Shown here: piece by piece, positions 1 through 7,939 of the stretch
Numbering within the stretch: the stretch's first letter is position 1
How the letters are laid out: each line of letters starts with the position of its first letter
Origin: Treponema denticola ATCC 35405
Lineage (GTDB): Bacteria > Spirochaetota > Spirochaetia > Treponematales > Treponemataceae
NCBI RefSeq assembly: GCF_000008185.1
Contig: NC_002967.9
Span: 434,001-498,000, forward strand
Length of the DNA stretch: 64,000 nt
Direction of reading: 5' to 3'
Translations under genes and position numbers: made by a program
The notes under the pieces: generated by a model
Database searches by the model: none
Told to the model about the DNA's origin: nothing
Seen by the model: only the letters and a program-made list of their open reading frames with translations

Positions 1-68
1 AAACCGAAAGGATTTTTTCCGATGAAATTTATGCTTGAGTAAACTGTATTTATAATGTAAGGAGAAAT

Positions 69-521
69 ATGATGCTTACAAAACTACTTGTGAAATGTTA
101 TACATATTTAATGGAAATTTTTGCATGGTTTTTTTTGATACAAGCAGGTATCGTAGGGGCTATACTAGGTTATTTTTTTGCAAATAAAATCATCGGCAGC
201 GGCGAATTTTTATATAGTTTTTTAGGCGGCCTCATATTTATTGTCATAGCCTTTTTAATAGAATCTGCAATAATACCTTTTTTTGTGATATTGTTTAAAA
301 TATATGACATATTATGCGAAAATTTACCTGCAAAAGGAAAAACCGAAGCTCTTACTCTTGTAGAAAGAATAAATAGTACGGAGAGAAGCGATAATATAAA
401 AATAAATCAAGATGAAACTCCAATGGTATCATGCTCTTCTTGCGGTGAAAATATAGAAGTTTCTGATAGAGTCTGTCCAAAATGCGGTAGTAAAAATGAG
501 CTATTCGGGGTCCAATTATAG
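69..521 (+). CDS. Membrane protein with C-terminal zinc ribbon, unknown function
   Basis: A 150-residue protein I do not recognise. The first ~90 residues contain two or three hydrophobic segments, so it should sit in the inner membrane. Residues ~122-142 form a compact zinc ribbon with two Cys pairs (CSSCGE and CPKCGS) that should face the cytoplasm or be a binding module. The start follows an AAGGAG ribosome binding site 5-8 bases upstream; the second ATG directly after it is equally possible. It lies 11 bases before the next small gene and is probably cotranscribed with it. The role is unknown. Confidence 0.6.
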   Translation: MMLTKLLVKCYTYLMEIFAWFFLIQAGIVGAILGYFFANKIIGSGEFLYSFLGGLIFIVIAFLIESAIIPFFVILFKIYDILCENLPAKGKTEALTLVERINSTERSDNIKINQDETPMVSCSSCGENIEVSDRVCPKCGSKNELFGVQL

Positions 522-532
522 GAGGGGTAATT

Positions 533-745
533 ATGATTGTCAAAATTAAGATACAAAAATTTTTATCTTTTGCAATATTTATTTTTCTTTCTAGTATCGT
601 AACGGCATCATTATTTGCCGGTGAGAAAGTATATCTTGAGATAAAAATTGATGGAGAAGAAATCGGTAAATGGGTAGAACTTGAATATCACAAGGATGGA
701 AAGACTTTAAAAAAAGATACCTGTTATTGGTATGAAAGGAGATAA
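533..745 (+). CDS. Small exported protein, unknown function
   Basis: A 70-residue protein with a clear N-terminal signal peptide: basic start, then a hydrophobic core, then a possible cleavage after SLFAG at about residue 29. The mature part is about 40 residues, charged, and ends in Arg-Arg. A GGAGGGG ribosome binding site precedes the ATG. It is packed 11 bases after the previous gene and 3 bases before the next. I recognise no family. It could also be a truncated member of a longer exported family. Confidence 0.5.
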   Translation: MIVKIKIQKFLSFAIFIFLSSIVTASLFAGEKVYLEIKIDGEEIGKWVELEYHKDGKTLKKDTCYWYERR

Positions 746-748
746 ATT

Positions 749-1219
749 ATGGGTAAAATAATTGGGTTAATTGCTTGCAGCAGTACTAAATTAGGAAAAA
801 ATAGCCCTGCCGAAAAATATTTGGCGAAAGATATATATAAGGGACACACTTTTATTCTTTCAAAAGAAGAGGGATTAAAAAAGTACAAATGTGAAGAATG
901 GTATATTCTATCAGGAAAATACGGACTATTAGATAAAGATGAATATATTTCATATTATAACCTTTATTTGGGAAAACAATCGACAGAATATAAAAAGAAA
1001 TGGGCGGAAGATGTGTTGAATAAATTAAAATCAAAGTATGAGTTAAAAAACGATATATTCTATATTTTTGGCGGTAAATCATACTATGAGCATTTAATGC
1101 CTCATTTAAACTGTGTTGTTTTTAGGTATAAAAATAGTAATTGTATTGATTTGGATAAAAAAAACGAATATAGGAATGGAAAGCCTCATGATAGTAAAAG
1201 CGATAGAATTAAGAAATAA
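749..1219 (+). CDS. DUF6884-like protein
   Basis: A 156-residue soluble protein. The N-terminus (IGLIACSSTKL) and the WYILSGKYGLL motif at about residues 51-61 match the pattern of DUF6884/YaaA-like proteins of unknown function. In those families a Cys-Ser-x-x-K N-terminal motif and an S-x-K-Y-G-L-L motif are conserved. There is no signal peptide or membrane segment. Its 3' end overlaps the next gene by 32 bases in another frame, so the two are very likely translated together. The family assignment is from motif memory, not a search. Confidence 0.55.
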   Translation: MGKIIGLIACSSTKLGKNSPAEKYLAKDIYKGHTFILSKEEGLKKYKCEEWYILSGKYGLLDKDEYISYYNLYLGKQSTEYKKKWAEDVLNKLKSKYELKNDIFYIFGGKSYYEHLMPHLNCVVFRYKNSNCIDLDKKNEYRNGKPHDSKSDRIKK

Positions 1220-1745
1220 AGAAAATTTACAAAAGATAAAAAAAGTACCGGGATATTATAAATGGTGGGCAAAACGAACTGAATTGGATATTATCTTAAC
1301 CGAACTTAATGTCAAATTTGATGATGTAAAATCATCAATTGAAACAAAGTCGGGAATGTTTTGCATATATGTCGGTATTGCCGTAAAAGAATCTATTAGA
1401 GATAGATTAAATTGGCATGTCAATGATAAACATACGGAAAGCAGTGTAAAATATGGAACATTATCAACGCTTAGACAAAGTATAGCCAGTATAGTTGCTC
1501 ATAATCAGTATGATAAAGAAGCTACGGATAATTTTATTGATAAATTGGAAGTGGAATATTTTTTTAATGATAATCCGATAAAATCTACTGATGCAAAAAA
1601 TGAGTTGACCGATATTGAAAAGCAGTTATTACAAGAACATTTGAGAGTTTTAAATATTAGGGATAATAATCATCCTTGTGCAAAAGAAATAAAAAAAGAG
1701 TTAAAACGGCTTAGAAAAATAAGTAAAAATACGGCTATAGCTTGA
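1188..1745 (+). CDS. GIY-YIG-like nuclease domain protein
   Basis: A protein of about 185 residues. I chose the ATG at 1188 over an upstream in-frame ATG at 1113 because GGAAAG lies a few bases before 1188 and the extra 25 residues look non-native. The motif GMFCIYVGIA followed by IRDRLNWHV resembles the GIY-YIG nuclease fold: the two short motifs, then the conserved Arg. The C-terminus is a charged helical tail. It overlaps the DUF6884-like gene, so the two may form a functional pair. A nuclease function is inferred from the motif only. Confidence 0.5.
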   Translation: MIVKAIELRNKENLQKIKKVPGYYKWWAKRTELDIILTELNVKFDDVKSSIETKSGMFCIYVGIAVKESIRDRLNWHVNDKHTESSVKYGTLSTLRQSIASIVAHNQYDKEATDNFIDKLEVEYFFNDNPIKSTDAKNELTDIEKQLLQEHLRVLNIRDNNHPCAKEIKKELKRLRKISKNTAIA

Positions 1746-1778
1746 AAAAAATTATAAAAAAATCTAAAATCAAGATAA

Positions 1779-3347
1779 ATGCATCGAAGAAAGGTATTTT
1801 ATAAAAAAATATGTTTTTATGATCTATGGATATTTATCCTATTAGGTTTGCAAAATTTACTTATTTATTTTGAACCTATTATGGTTAAACAATTTATAGA
1901 TAAACTGTTTAATTTGCCGAATATTAAATTATCTGATTATCTCTTTCTCATAACTTTTTTCTGTTGTGATTTTATCTTTTGTATATTGTCTATTTCGGTT
2001 TTAACTCGTTTACTTGAAAAAATATATTATTTTATATCCGATACGATATTTTATAAATATCAAACGGAGAAACCTGCCAAAAGTATAAGTTATTCATCGG
2101 GAGAAATTATTACACTTTTGAATAATGATATAAATTCTTTTTTCGCATATATAACGCAATTTTATCCTAAGTTAATTGTAGAAATTTTATTTTTAACTTT
2201 TGCTTTACGCTATATTAAAATAGAATCTTTAAATATATTTTTATTATGTATAATAGCTTCTTTTACAAATATTATAATAGCCTTGGTTATTTCAAAAAAG
2301 AATTCGGTACTTAGTAAAATAAGCAGAGAGAAATTAAAAGAAAAACAGGATTTTATTGTTTATATCCATGAGCGATATTCTTATATTTATGCAAATAAAC
2401 ACAATGAATATATGCAAAAAGAATTCGGTGTGCTTAATAAGGGCTTTTATAGTATTTCTGCACAAGCTGCAAGGGCCGAACAATTTGGAAAAAATATTTT
2501 AAGACTTATTACCATCCTTACACAAGTAATTGCAGCCTTCTTTTTTGTGATTGAAAACAAATCTGCCGCTCCTTCAATAGGAAGCTTTTTAGCTATTCAA
2601 TTGATGATTGGCAATATCTTTGCTCCCGTTTCAAATATTTTGAATTCCATTATTCTTATAAGCTCAAAAAGAGCCTCAATACAAAAAATATTTTTATTTT
2701 TAAATGGGTATAAAGAAAATACGGCTGAAAACGGCATTTTATTTTCAAAAAGTGAATATGAACTCTATTTTAATAAGCCTGCATTTTATTTAATTGAAGG
2801 GGCTAATGGAATAGGTAAATCAAGTTTGCTTAAAAATTTTGCAGGAATTTTAAATATAAAAATAAATACGCAGGAAGAAAGTAAAACGATTCTCCGTAAG
2901 GATAATACAAATTCTTCTGTTTCGTATCATAGTCCTGAAGCCTTAATTATTTCAGGAACGGTTTTGGAAAATATTATGTTATCTTCTAATATTGATAAAG
3001 ATTTAATAATTAATTGTAAAAATGAAAAAATACAGGATATAGTAAAACAATTGGGAGGCTTTAAAAGAAAATTTGACTGGGCTTCAGAAAATTTGAGTTC
3101 CGGTGAAAAGTTATTAATTGAACTATTGCGTATTGAATTCTCTGATAAAGATATTTATCTTATTGATGAAATCTCCGCTCATTTGGATATTAAAAATAAA
3201 AAAAACCTCATCGATATACTTTTTGATAAGGTTGAAAAAGGTAAAATCGTTTTTTATATCTCTCATAATGAAAGTGAAAAACAATATATCAAAACTAAGA
3301 ATTGTGTTTCGATTATTTTAACAGATAAAATTTATAATGTATACTAA
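1779..3347 (+). CDS. ABC exporter, fused permease and ATPase
   Basis: A 522-residue half-transporter. The N-terminal ~300 residues are hydrophobic with about six membrane segments (ABC exporter type I fold). The C-terminal ~200 residues carry a Walker A (GANGIGKSS), a signature motif (LSSGEK) and a Walker B (DIYLIDE). It is slightly short for the family (usually ~580), and the signature is LSSGE instead of LSGGQ. It should act as a homodimer exporting a peptide, lipid or drug; the substrate cannot be told. No good ribosome binding site is visible before the ATG. A bidirectional-looking hairpin ends the unit. Confidence 0.75.
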   Translation: MHRRKVFYKKICFYDLWIFILLGLQNLLIYFEPIMVKQFIDKLFNLPNIKLSDYLFLITFFCCDFIFCILSISVLTRLLEKIYYFISDTIFYKYQTEKPAKSISYSSGEIITLLNNDINSFFAYITQFYPKLIVEILFLTFALRYIKIESLNIFLLCIIASFTNIIIALVISKKNSVLSKISREKLKEKQDFIVYIHERYSYIYANKHNEYMQKEFGVLNKGFYSISAQAARAEQFGKNILRLITILTQVIAAFFFVIENKSAAPSIGSFLAIQLMIGNIFAPVSNILNSIILISSKRASIQKIFLFLNGYKENTAENGILFSKSEYELYFNKPAFYLIEGANGIGKSSLLKNFAGILNIKINTQEESKTILRKDNTNSSVSYHSPEALIISGTVLENIMLSSNIDKDLIINCKNEKIQDIVKQLGGFKRKFDWASENLSSGEKLLIELLRIEFSDKDIYLIDEISAHLDIKNKKNLIDILFDKVEKGKIVFYISHNESEKQYIKTKNCVSIILTDKIYNVY

Positions 3348-3351
3348 AAAA

Positions 3352-3401
3352 CTAATCACCGATTTTTATATTAAACCGGTGATTAGCCTTTGTTTTAGTT
3401 T
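3352..3401. terminator. Rho-independent terminator between convergent genes
   Basis: A perfect 10-bp stem (CTAATCACCG at 3352-3361 with CGGTGATTAG at 3377-3386) has a 15-base loop. It is flanked by a T-rich run downstream on the plus strand and an A run at 3345-3351, which gives a T run on the minus strand. It can therefore serve both the ABC exporter (+) and the solute-binding protein gene (-). Confidence 0.8.
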
Positions 3402-4411
3402 TTCGATCTTAACGAAGCAAATTTATCTAAGATTCTTTGTCTGTCTTTTCCGAAGCTGCTTAAATCTTCCTTTATAAGCTTATCTTTAGGTAAGCCTAAT
3501 GAAAGCCCCTTAACACCAGGCTTTACAATTTGAGCGGAATCTTTTCCGTCAAGCCTTGCAATAATTTCCTGAGCTTCTTTTGTAAGCATAAAGTCGATAA
3601 AAGCCTTTGCCGCATCGAGATTCGGACATGATTTAAAGATTGCAGTTCCTTCCGGTACCCACGGAATTCCGTCTTCGGGATATACCACAGTTAGGTTTTT
3701 ATCGTCGGCAAGTTTAAAAGCTTTTCCATCGGCAGGAATAATGCCAACTGCAAATTCGCCTTGAGCCGTTTTTTCTTGCGGATCCTTTCCTCTCTTTCCC
3801 AAGAACGGAATATTGGCGTTTATTTTTTTCCAATAATCCCAGCCTTTTTCTTCGCCGAAAAGATCGAGTAAGCCTTTTACCGCTCCGTAGTTTGTACCCG
3901 AAATTGCAGGATCGCTCATAATAACTTCGCCCTTGTATTTGGGGTCTGCAAGCTCTGCCCAGGTTTTGGGCATGGGAAGTTTTTTCTCGGCTAAGACATC
4001 CTTGTTTCCGATAAAGCCTACAACGGTAATTCCTTTTGCAATCCAAGCTCCGTCAGTGTCCTTATATTGAGCCGGAATATCCTTTGAGTTGGGAGAAACA
4101 TAGTTTTCCAAAAGTCCGTCGGCCTTTGCTGCCATAAAGGCATCAAGTCCGCCTCCGAACCAAACATCGGCCATGGACTTTCCTTCTGCCCTTGTTCTTG
4201 CTAAAACCTCTCCGCTTGACATAGAAAGAAATTCAACCTTTACGTTTGTCTTTGCAGTAAATGCATCAAAGAGCTCCTTGTAAGCACTTGTTGCAACCAC
4301 GTTCAATGTTTTTCCCGAAAGATCCTTTGATTCTTTTTCGGAAGAACCGGCTGCAAACACAAGGGTACTTGCAAGCAATAAAAATAGTGCAGCAAAAATA
4401 ATTTTTTTCAT
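3395..4411 (-). CDS. Iron(III)-type ABC transporter substrate-binding protein
   Basis: A family 1 extracellular solute-binding protein of about 338 residues, resembling ferric-iron binders (FbpA/AfuA). A signal peptide with a hydrophobic core ends near VFAAGSSEKES. It has no lipobox Cys, so it should be periplasmic. The start at 4411 follows a GGAGGGC ribosome binding site; an upstream in-frame ATG at 4471 would add 20 residues unlike a signal peptide. No permease or ATPase gene is adjacent, so it either shares another transporter or its partners are elsewhere. A putative promoter lies at 4443-4471. Metal specificity is inferred only from overall resemblance. Confidence 0.75.
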   Translation of the reverse strand: MKKIIFAALFLLLASTLVFAAGSSEKESKDLSGKTLNVVATSAYKELFDAFTAKTNVKVEFLSMSSGEVLARTRAEGKSMADVWFGGGLDAFMAAKADGLLENYVSPNSKDIPAQYKDTDGAWIAKGITVVGFIGNKDVLAEKKLPMPKTWAELADPKYKGEVIMSDPAISGTNYGAVKGLLDLFGEEKGWDYWKKINANIPFLGKRGKDPQEKTAQGEFAVGIIPADGKAFKLADDKNLTVVYPEDGIPWVPEGTAIFKSCPNLDAAKAFIDFMLTKEAQEIIARLDGKDSAQIVKPGVKGLSLGLPKDKLIKEDLSSFGKDRQRILDKFASLRSKN

Positions 4412-4442
4412 TTTGCCCTCCAAAATTATAATTAGATATTTC

Positions 4443-4471
4443 AAGATACTATGATATTGTAAAAGAGTCAA
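4443..4471 (-). promoter_or_regulatory. Putative sigma-70 promoter of the solute-binding protein gene
   Basis: On the minus strand TTGACT (4471-4466) and TATCTT (4448-4443) are separated by 17 bases, about 30 bases upstream of the start codon at 4411. Confidence 0.5.
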
Positions 4472-4511
4472 TATAAATTTTAATAAATTAATAAAATTCC
4501 TAATATATCTA

Positions 4512-4540
4512 TTGACTTTTTATTTTTTATGTAGGATTAT
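4512..4540 (+). promoter_or_regulatory. Putative promoter of the activase operon
   Basis: TTGACT (4512-4517), a 17-base spacer and GATTAT (4535-4540) lie just upstream of the GGAG ribosome binding site of the activase gene at 4561. Confidence 0.45.
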
Positions 4541-4560
4541 AGGTACCACACGGAGAACTT

Positions 4561-5316
4561 GTGAGTATGCACTACATAGGAATTGATATCGGTTCAACGG
4601 CAACCAAGACCGTCATTATGGATGAAAATAAAAAAAATATCCTTTATAAAAACCGTATACCCAGCGGGTGGAACAGCAAGGAAACGGGAGAGGCTGTCTT
4701 GGACTGGATAAAGGAGACCTTGCAAAATAAGGACTTTAAAATAACCGCCACAGGTTATGGAAGAGTGAGCGTTCCTTTTGCTGACAAAACCTTAACCGAA
4801 ATTTCCTGCCACGGAAAGGGGGCTCACTTTTTGGCAAAAAAAGATGTAACCGTAATTGATATCGGCGGGCAGGATACAAAAGTCATTCTTGTAAAGGACG
4901 GGCTTGTAATTGACTTTATCATGAACGATAAGTGTTCGGCCGGTACGGGTAAATTTTTGGAGTTAATGGCAAACAGGCTGGGCTTGAGCTTACAGGAAAT
5001 AAGCGAGTACGCAGCGCGCGGAAAGGATTTAAATCTTTCTTCCGTATGTACTGTCTTTGCCGAATCTGAAGTAACCTCCCTCATGGGAAAGGGAAGCCCC
5101 CGCGAAGATATTGCAAGGGGCGTTATCAATCAAATAGTTTCAAAAGTAGTTTCGTTAGCAAACAGAAAACCGCGCTCCGATCTATATTTTTTAACCGGCG
5201 GCTTTAGTTCAAACGATTATATAATAGAAGAAATCTCAAAAAAACTTGAAGCCTCCGTGTTATCGGATGACTTGGGGGTCTTTGCCGGAGCAATAGGAGC
5301 CTGTATATTATCATGA
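4561..5316 (+). CDS. 2-hydroxyacyl-CoA dehydratase activase-like ATPase (HgdC/BcrAD family)
   Basis: A 251-residue protein of the CoA-substrate enzyme activase family. It has the ASKHA ATP-binding fold: an N-terminal phosphate motif (GIDIGSTATK), a second motif (VIDIGGQDTK), and CSAGTGKFLE with the first Cys that bridges the [4Fe-4S] cluster in these dimers. A second Cys (SSVCTVFAES) completes the cluster ligands. The family uses ATP to push a low-potential electron into a dehydratase or double-cubane protein. Translation starts at GTG with GGAG upstream. The gene overlaps the next by ATGA. The partner is likely the protein at 6112-7386. Confidence 0.85.
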   Translation: MSMHYIGIDIGSTATKTVIMDENKKNILYKNRIPSGWNSKETGEAVLDWIKETLQNKDFKITATGYGRVSVPFADKTLTEISCHGKGAHFLAKKDVTVIDIGGQDTKVILVKDGLVIDFIMNDKCSAGTGKFLELMANRLGLSLQEISEYAARGKDLNLSSVCTVFAESEVTSLMGKGSPREDIARGVINQIVSKVVSLANRKPRSDLYFLTGGFSSNDYIIEEISKKLEASVLSDDLGVFAGAIGACILS

Positions 5317-6110
5317 TAGATATTTCATTTTTGGAAAATCTTAGACGTGAGGCATACGTCGAAGCTGCCGAAAATTATTTATCCTCAGCAAATGTTATAG
5401 GAATCTTCGGAGAGGATTTACCTCTCGATATCCTCTATGCTTACGGCCTATTGCCCGTACCCTGCGAAGGAACCGATTCTGCAATTTTTAAATTCGGTGA
5501 TATGGAAAATGTATGCGATGTTATAAAAAGTTCCGTAATTTACTTAAAAACAGATAAGTGTCCCATTCTTTTTTCGTGCAGCATGTATTTAATAGAAAAT
5601 ACCTGTACCCATTTTTTTAATAAGCTAAAAGAAAACACCGATAAAAAGGTTATTTTATATAAAGGCAAATCCGAATTGGAAAAAAACATACAGGAAGTTT
5701 ACGGAAAAAAGTTTGATAATTTAAAATACCTAAAAGCAAAAGAAATTTTAGATTACATTGAAAGTGTTTTAAAAAAAATAGATGAGTATTCAGACCTCAG
5801 TGCTGAAGAAGCTTTTTTACTGCGTTATTATACGCCTTATATTTTAGACCTTGAAAGAAGAAAAAAATATTTTGACGATATTTGTAACAGCATAAAATTT
5901 AAAACCGAAAAAAATATAATTCAAAAAATTATTGCTCTCTGCCCGAGAGGTTCATATAAAACAATTTTAAAGGAGGTAAAAAAAGAAGCTTATATTAATC
6001 CGAAAGAAAATAGAGTTATACGCCTTTGCCGAGGCTGGAACAATGCTGATTACGGATATAAATATTGTCCGTATAAATATAATATGAACGTAATGTACCA
6101 GGAGGATTAA
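5313..6110 (+). CDS. Half-length 2-hydroxyacyl-CoA dehydratase/DCCP-like protein
   Basis: A 265-residue protein, shorter than the ~400-residue dehydratase D-component family. Its N-terminal part follows the same order of elements as its neighbours: an IGIFGEDLPLDILYAYGLLP segment, a Cys after PVP, then CPILFSCSM and ENTCTHFF at the positions of the neighbours' CPLIKAS and DTCPFF. The usual C-terminal cluster domain is absent or diverged, though the last 30 residues have more Cys. It overlaps the activase gene by 4 bases and is one base from the next gene. It may be a degenerate or accessory subunit; its activity is unknown. Confidence 0.6.
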   Translation: MIDISFLENLRREAYVEAAENYLSSANVIGIFGEDLPLDILYAYGLLPVPCEGTDSAIFKFGDMENVCDVIKSSVIYLKTDKCPILFSCSMYLIENTCTHFFNKLKENTDKKVILYKGKSELEKNIQEVYGKKFDNLKYLKAKEILDYIESVLKKIDEYSDLSAEEAFLLRYYTPYILDLERRKKYFDDICNSIKFKTEKNIIQKIIALCPRGSYKTILKEVKKEAYINPKENRVIRLCRGWNNADYGYKYCPYKYNMNVMYQED

Positions 6111-6111
6111 A

Positions 6112-7386
6112 ATGGCAGATTACAGAAAAATGTGGGAAGATCTGGGTATGGATGTTAAAACCCACGACTTGTTATGCGAGGCCTTGCCCGGCGCATTTGG
6201 AGATGTCTACTTGGCTCAAGAAAACAGACCTGAGGGAATGGATTTTTTCAACATGGTTGTAGCAGACATTCACGGTATTCGTCCGCAAGAACTTGTGGAT
6301 TTTCAAAAGGAAGGAGGAAAGGTTGTAGGTTCCTTTTGTATTCATGTTCCTGATGAAGTAGTAATTGCGGCAGGAGCCATTGCAACGGGCCTTTGCAGCG
6401 GGTCACAATTTTGGGTCCCCGACGGTGAAAAATTTTTACCTACGGCAACTTGTCCGTTAATCAAGGCCTCACTAGGAGCCCGCTTTGGAAAGACCTGTCC
6501 TTTCTTTAGAATATGTGACTTGTTTGTCGGTGAAACAACCTGTGACGGAAAAAAGAAGGCTTGGGAAATTTTGGCAGAAGATGCACCCATGCATATTATG
6601 GACATTCCCCAGATGAAAAGGCCTCAGGATTTTGAAAAATGGGCTTGCGAAATTAAGGGCTACATCAAAAAACTTGAGGAACTTACAGGAAACACCGTTA
6701 CACCCGAATCTTTAAAAAAGGCAATCGAAATTGTAAACAACAAAAGAAAGGCCTTGCAAAGATTGAATAATTTTAGAAAGCTGGAAAACATTCCTATTTC
6801 CGGTAAAGATGTTTTATTGATTCATCAGATTGCCTTTTACGATGATCCTACCCGTTTTGTAACAATGGTAAACAAGCTCTGTGATGAACTTGAAACACGA
6901 AAAAAGCAAAATGTTTCCGTCTTTAAAAAAGGAACAAAGAGAATCCTTTTGACGGGAACTCCGCTTTCAATTCCAAACTGGAAAATTCATCACATAATCG
7001 AAACTACGGGAGGAGCTGTTGTTTGTGAAGAGATGTGTACCGGAATAAGATACTGTGAGGCTTTGGTTGATGAAACGGGAACCACAATTGATGAAATGGT
7101 TAATAACTTAACAAAAAGGTATTTGGGACATATAAACTGTGCTTGTTTTACCCCAAATAAAGAAAGAATCGATGATATTATCCGGCTTGCAAAAGAATAT
7201 AAGGCAGACGGCGTTATCGATTTAAATTTAAAATTCTGTAATATCTATGATACGGAAGGATATTTTGTCGAAAAGGTTTTACGCGAACATAATATTCCCT
7301 GCTTAGGCATTGAAACGGATTATACCGATGAAGATGCAGAGCAGCTAAAAACCCGTATCGGTGCTTTTATAGAAATGTTAAGATGA
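6112..7386 (+). CDS. Double-cubane-cluster protein / 2-hydroxyacyl-CoA dehydratase D-component family
   Basis: A 424-residue member of the HgdB/YjiM (FldC/D) family. Conserved Cys-containing motifs line up along the chain: TCPLIKAS, KTCPFFRICD, ETTCDGKKK, CEEMCTG near residue 305, and later CACFTPN and KFCNIYD. In the family such Cys bind one [4Fe-4S] or a double-cubane [8Fe-9S] cluster, reduced by the ATP-driven activase encoded upstream. The GGAGG ribosome binding site is strong. It overlaps the DUF3343 gene by 4 bases. The substrate is unknown: amino-acid-derived hydroxyacyl-CoA, or a small molecule reduced by a DCCP-type enzyme. Confidence 0.8.
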   Translation: MADYRKMWEDLGMDVKTHDLLCEALPGAFGDVYLAQENRPEGMDFFNMVVADIHGIRPQELVDFQKEGGKVVGSFCIHVPDEVVIAAGAIATGLCSGSQFWVPDGEKFLPTATCPLIKASLGARFGKTCPFFRICDLFVGETTCDGKKKAWEILAEDAPMHIMDIPQMKRPQDFEKWACEIKGYIKKLEELTGNTVTPESLKKAIEIVNNKRKALQRLNNFRKLENIPISGKDVLLIHQIAFYDDPTRFVTMVNKLCDELETRKKQNVSVFKKGTKRILLTGTPLSIPNWKIHHIIETTGGAVVCEEMCTGIRYCEALVDETGTTIDEMVNNLTKRYLGHINCACFTPNKERIDDIIRLAKEYKADGVIDLNLKFCNIYDTEGYFVEKVLREHNIPCLGIETDYTDEDAEQLKTRIGAFIEMLR

Positions 7387-7643
7387 TGAAAAATTATTAT
7401 GTTTTTTTGCCCGATTCAAAAACAGCTCTTAAGCTTTACGGTCTTATAAAAAAAGAAGGCATAAAGTGTACAATGGCTCCTACTCCCAGGGAAGCTGAAG
7501 CTTGCTGCGGAGTAAGTATTCTCTATTATGATTTTTCCGACACGGATAAAATTAAGGAGATAATCGAAGAAGAAGGCATTAAAATAAGTAAATTTTGGGA
7601 AAGTGAAAAAATTTTTAATCCCGAAAGAAATAAATTTTGCTGA
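7383..7643 (+). CDS. DUF3343 protein
   Basis: An 86-residue protein with the DUF3343 pattern: a beta start, ALKLYGLIKKEGI, then TPREAEACCGVSI with a Cys-Cys pair. The family often accompanies double-cubane or selenium/sulfur-related anaerobic enzymes and has been suggested to carry sulfur or selenium. It is the last gene of the 4561-7643 operon and overlaps the preceding gene by 4 bases. A terminator follows. A second DUF3343 gene lies convergently at 7691-7939. Confidence 0.7.
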   Translation: MMKNYYVFLPDSKTALKLYGLIKKEGIKCTMAPTPREAEACCGVSILYYDFSDTDKIKEIIEEEGIKISKFWESEKIFNPERNKFC

Positions 7644-7653
7644 TTTTTTAGGG

Positions 7654-7692
7654 AACGCCGTAAAGAATAATTCTTGTACGGCGTTTCTTTTT
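7654..7692 (+). terminator. Rho-independent terminator of the activase operon
   Basis: A 9-bp stem (AACGCCGTA at 7654-7662, TACGGCGTT at 7677-7685) is followed by TCTTTTTATG on the plus strand. On the minus strand the flank is A-rich, so it mainly serves the plus-strand operon. Confidence 0.8.
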
Positions 7693-7939
7693 ATGCTTTA
7701 GGACTTATAAGTCCATTTTCGTATATTACTTCAATCAAAGTCTCATAACTGATATTATTTTTGCCTATCCAGCTTTCAACTTCTTCCTTTTGCGCATTTT
7801 GAAAAAGACATGCAAAACCGCAGCCGGCTTTTAAAAAGCCCGGTATTGGAACCAGCTTTGCATTTATAGGGTCAGCCTTTATCATCGAGTCGCATTGAAT
7901 TGCTGCTGTTGTCGTTCCAAAGGTAATTATATAATTCAT
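7691..7939 (-). CDS. DUF3343 protein, second copy
   Basis: An 82-residue DUF3343-like protein: MNYIITFGTTTAAIQCDSMI, then the Cys motif KAGCGFACLF. It overlaps the upstream double-cubane gene by 4 bases, so it is translationally coupled. The arrangement, large cluster protein followed by DUF3343, mirrors the plus-strand genes 6112-7643. The same family caveats apply; the biochemical role is unproven. Confidence 0.65.
   Translation of the reverse strand: MNYIITFGTTTAAIQCDSMIKADPINAKLVPIPGFLKAGCGFACLFQNAQKEEVESWIGKNNISYETLIEVIYENGLISPKA

Noticed and set aside
1113-1187. N-terminal extension of the GIY-YIG-like protein
   Set aside because: It lies wholly inside the preceding gene, lacks a ribosome binding site, and reads as hydrophobic out-of-frame sequence.
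3714-4046. 110-codon frame on the minus strand inside the solute-binding protein gene
   Set aside because: It lies in another frame of a clear coding gene on the same strand and has basic, low-complexity composition with no ribosome binding site.
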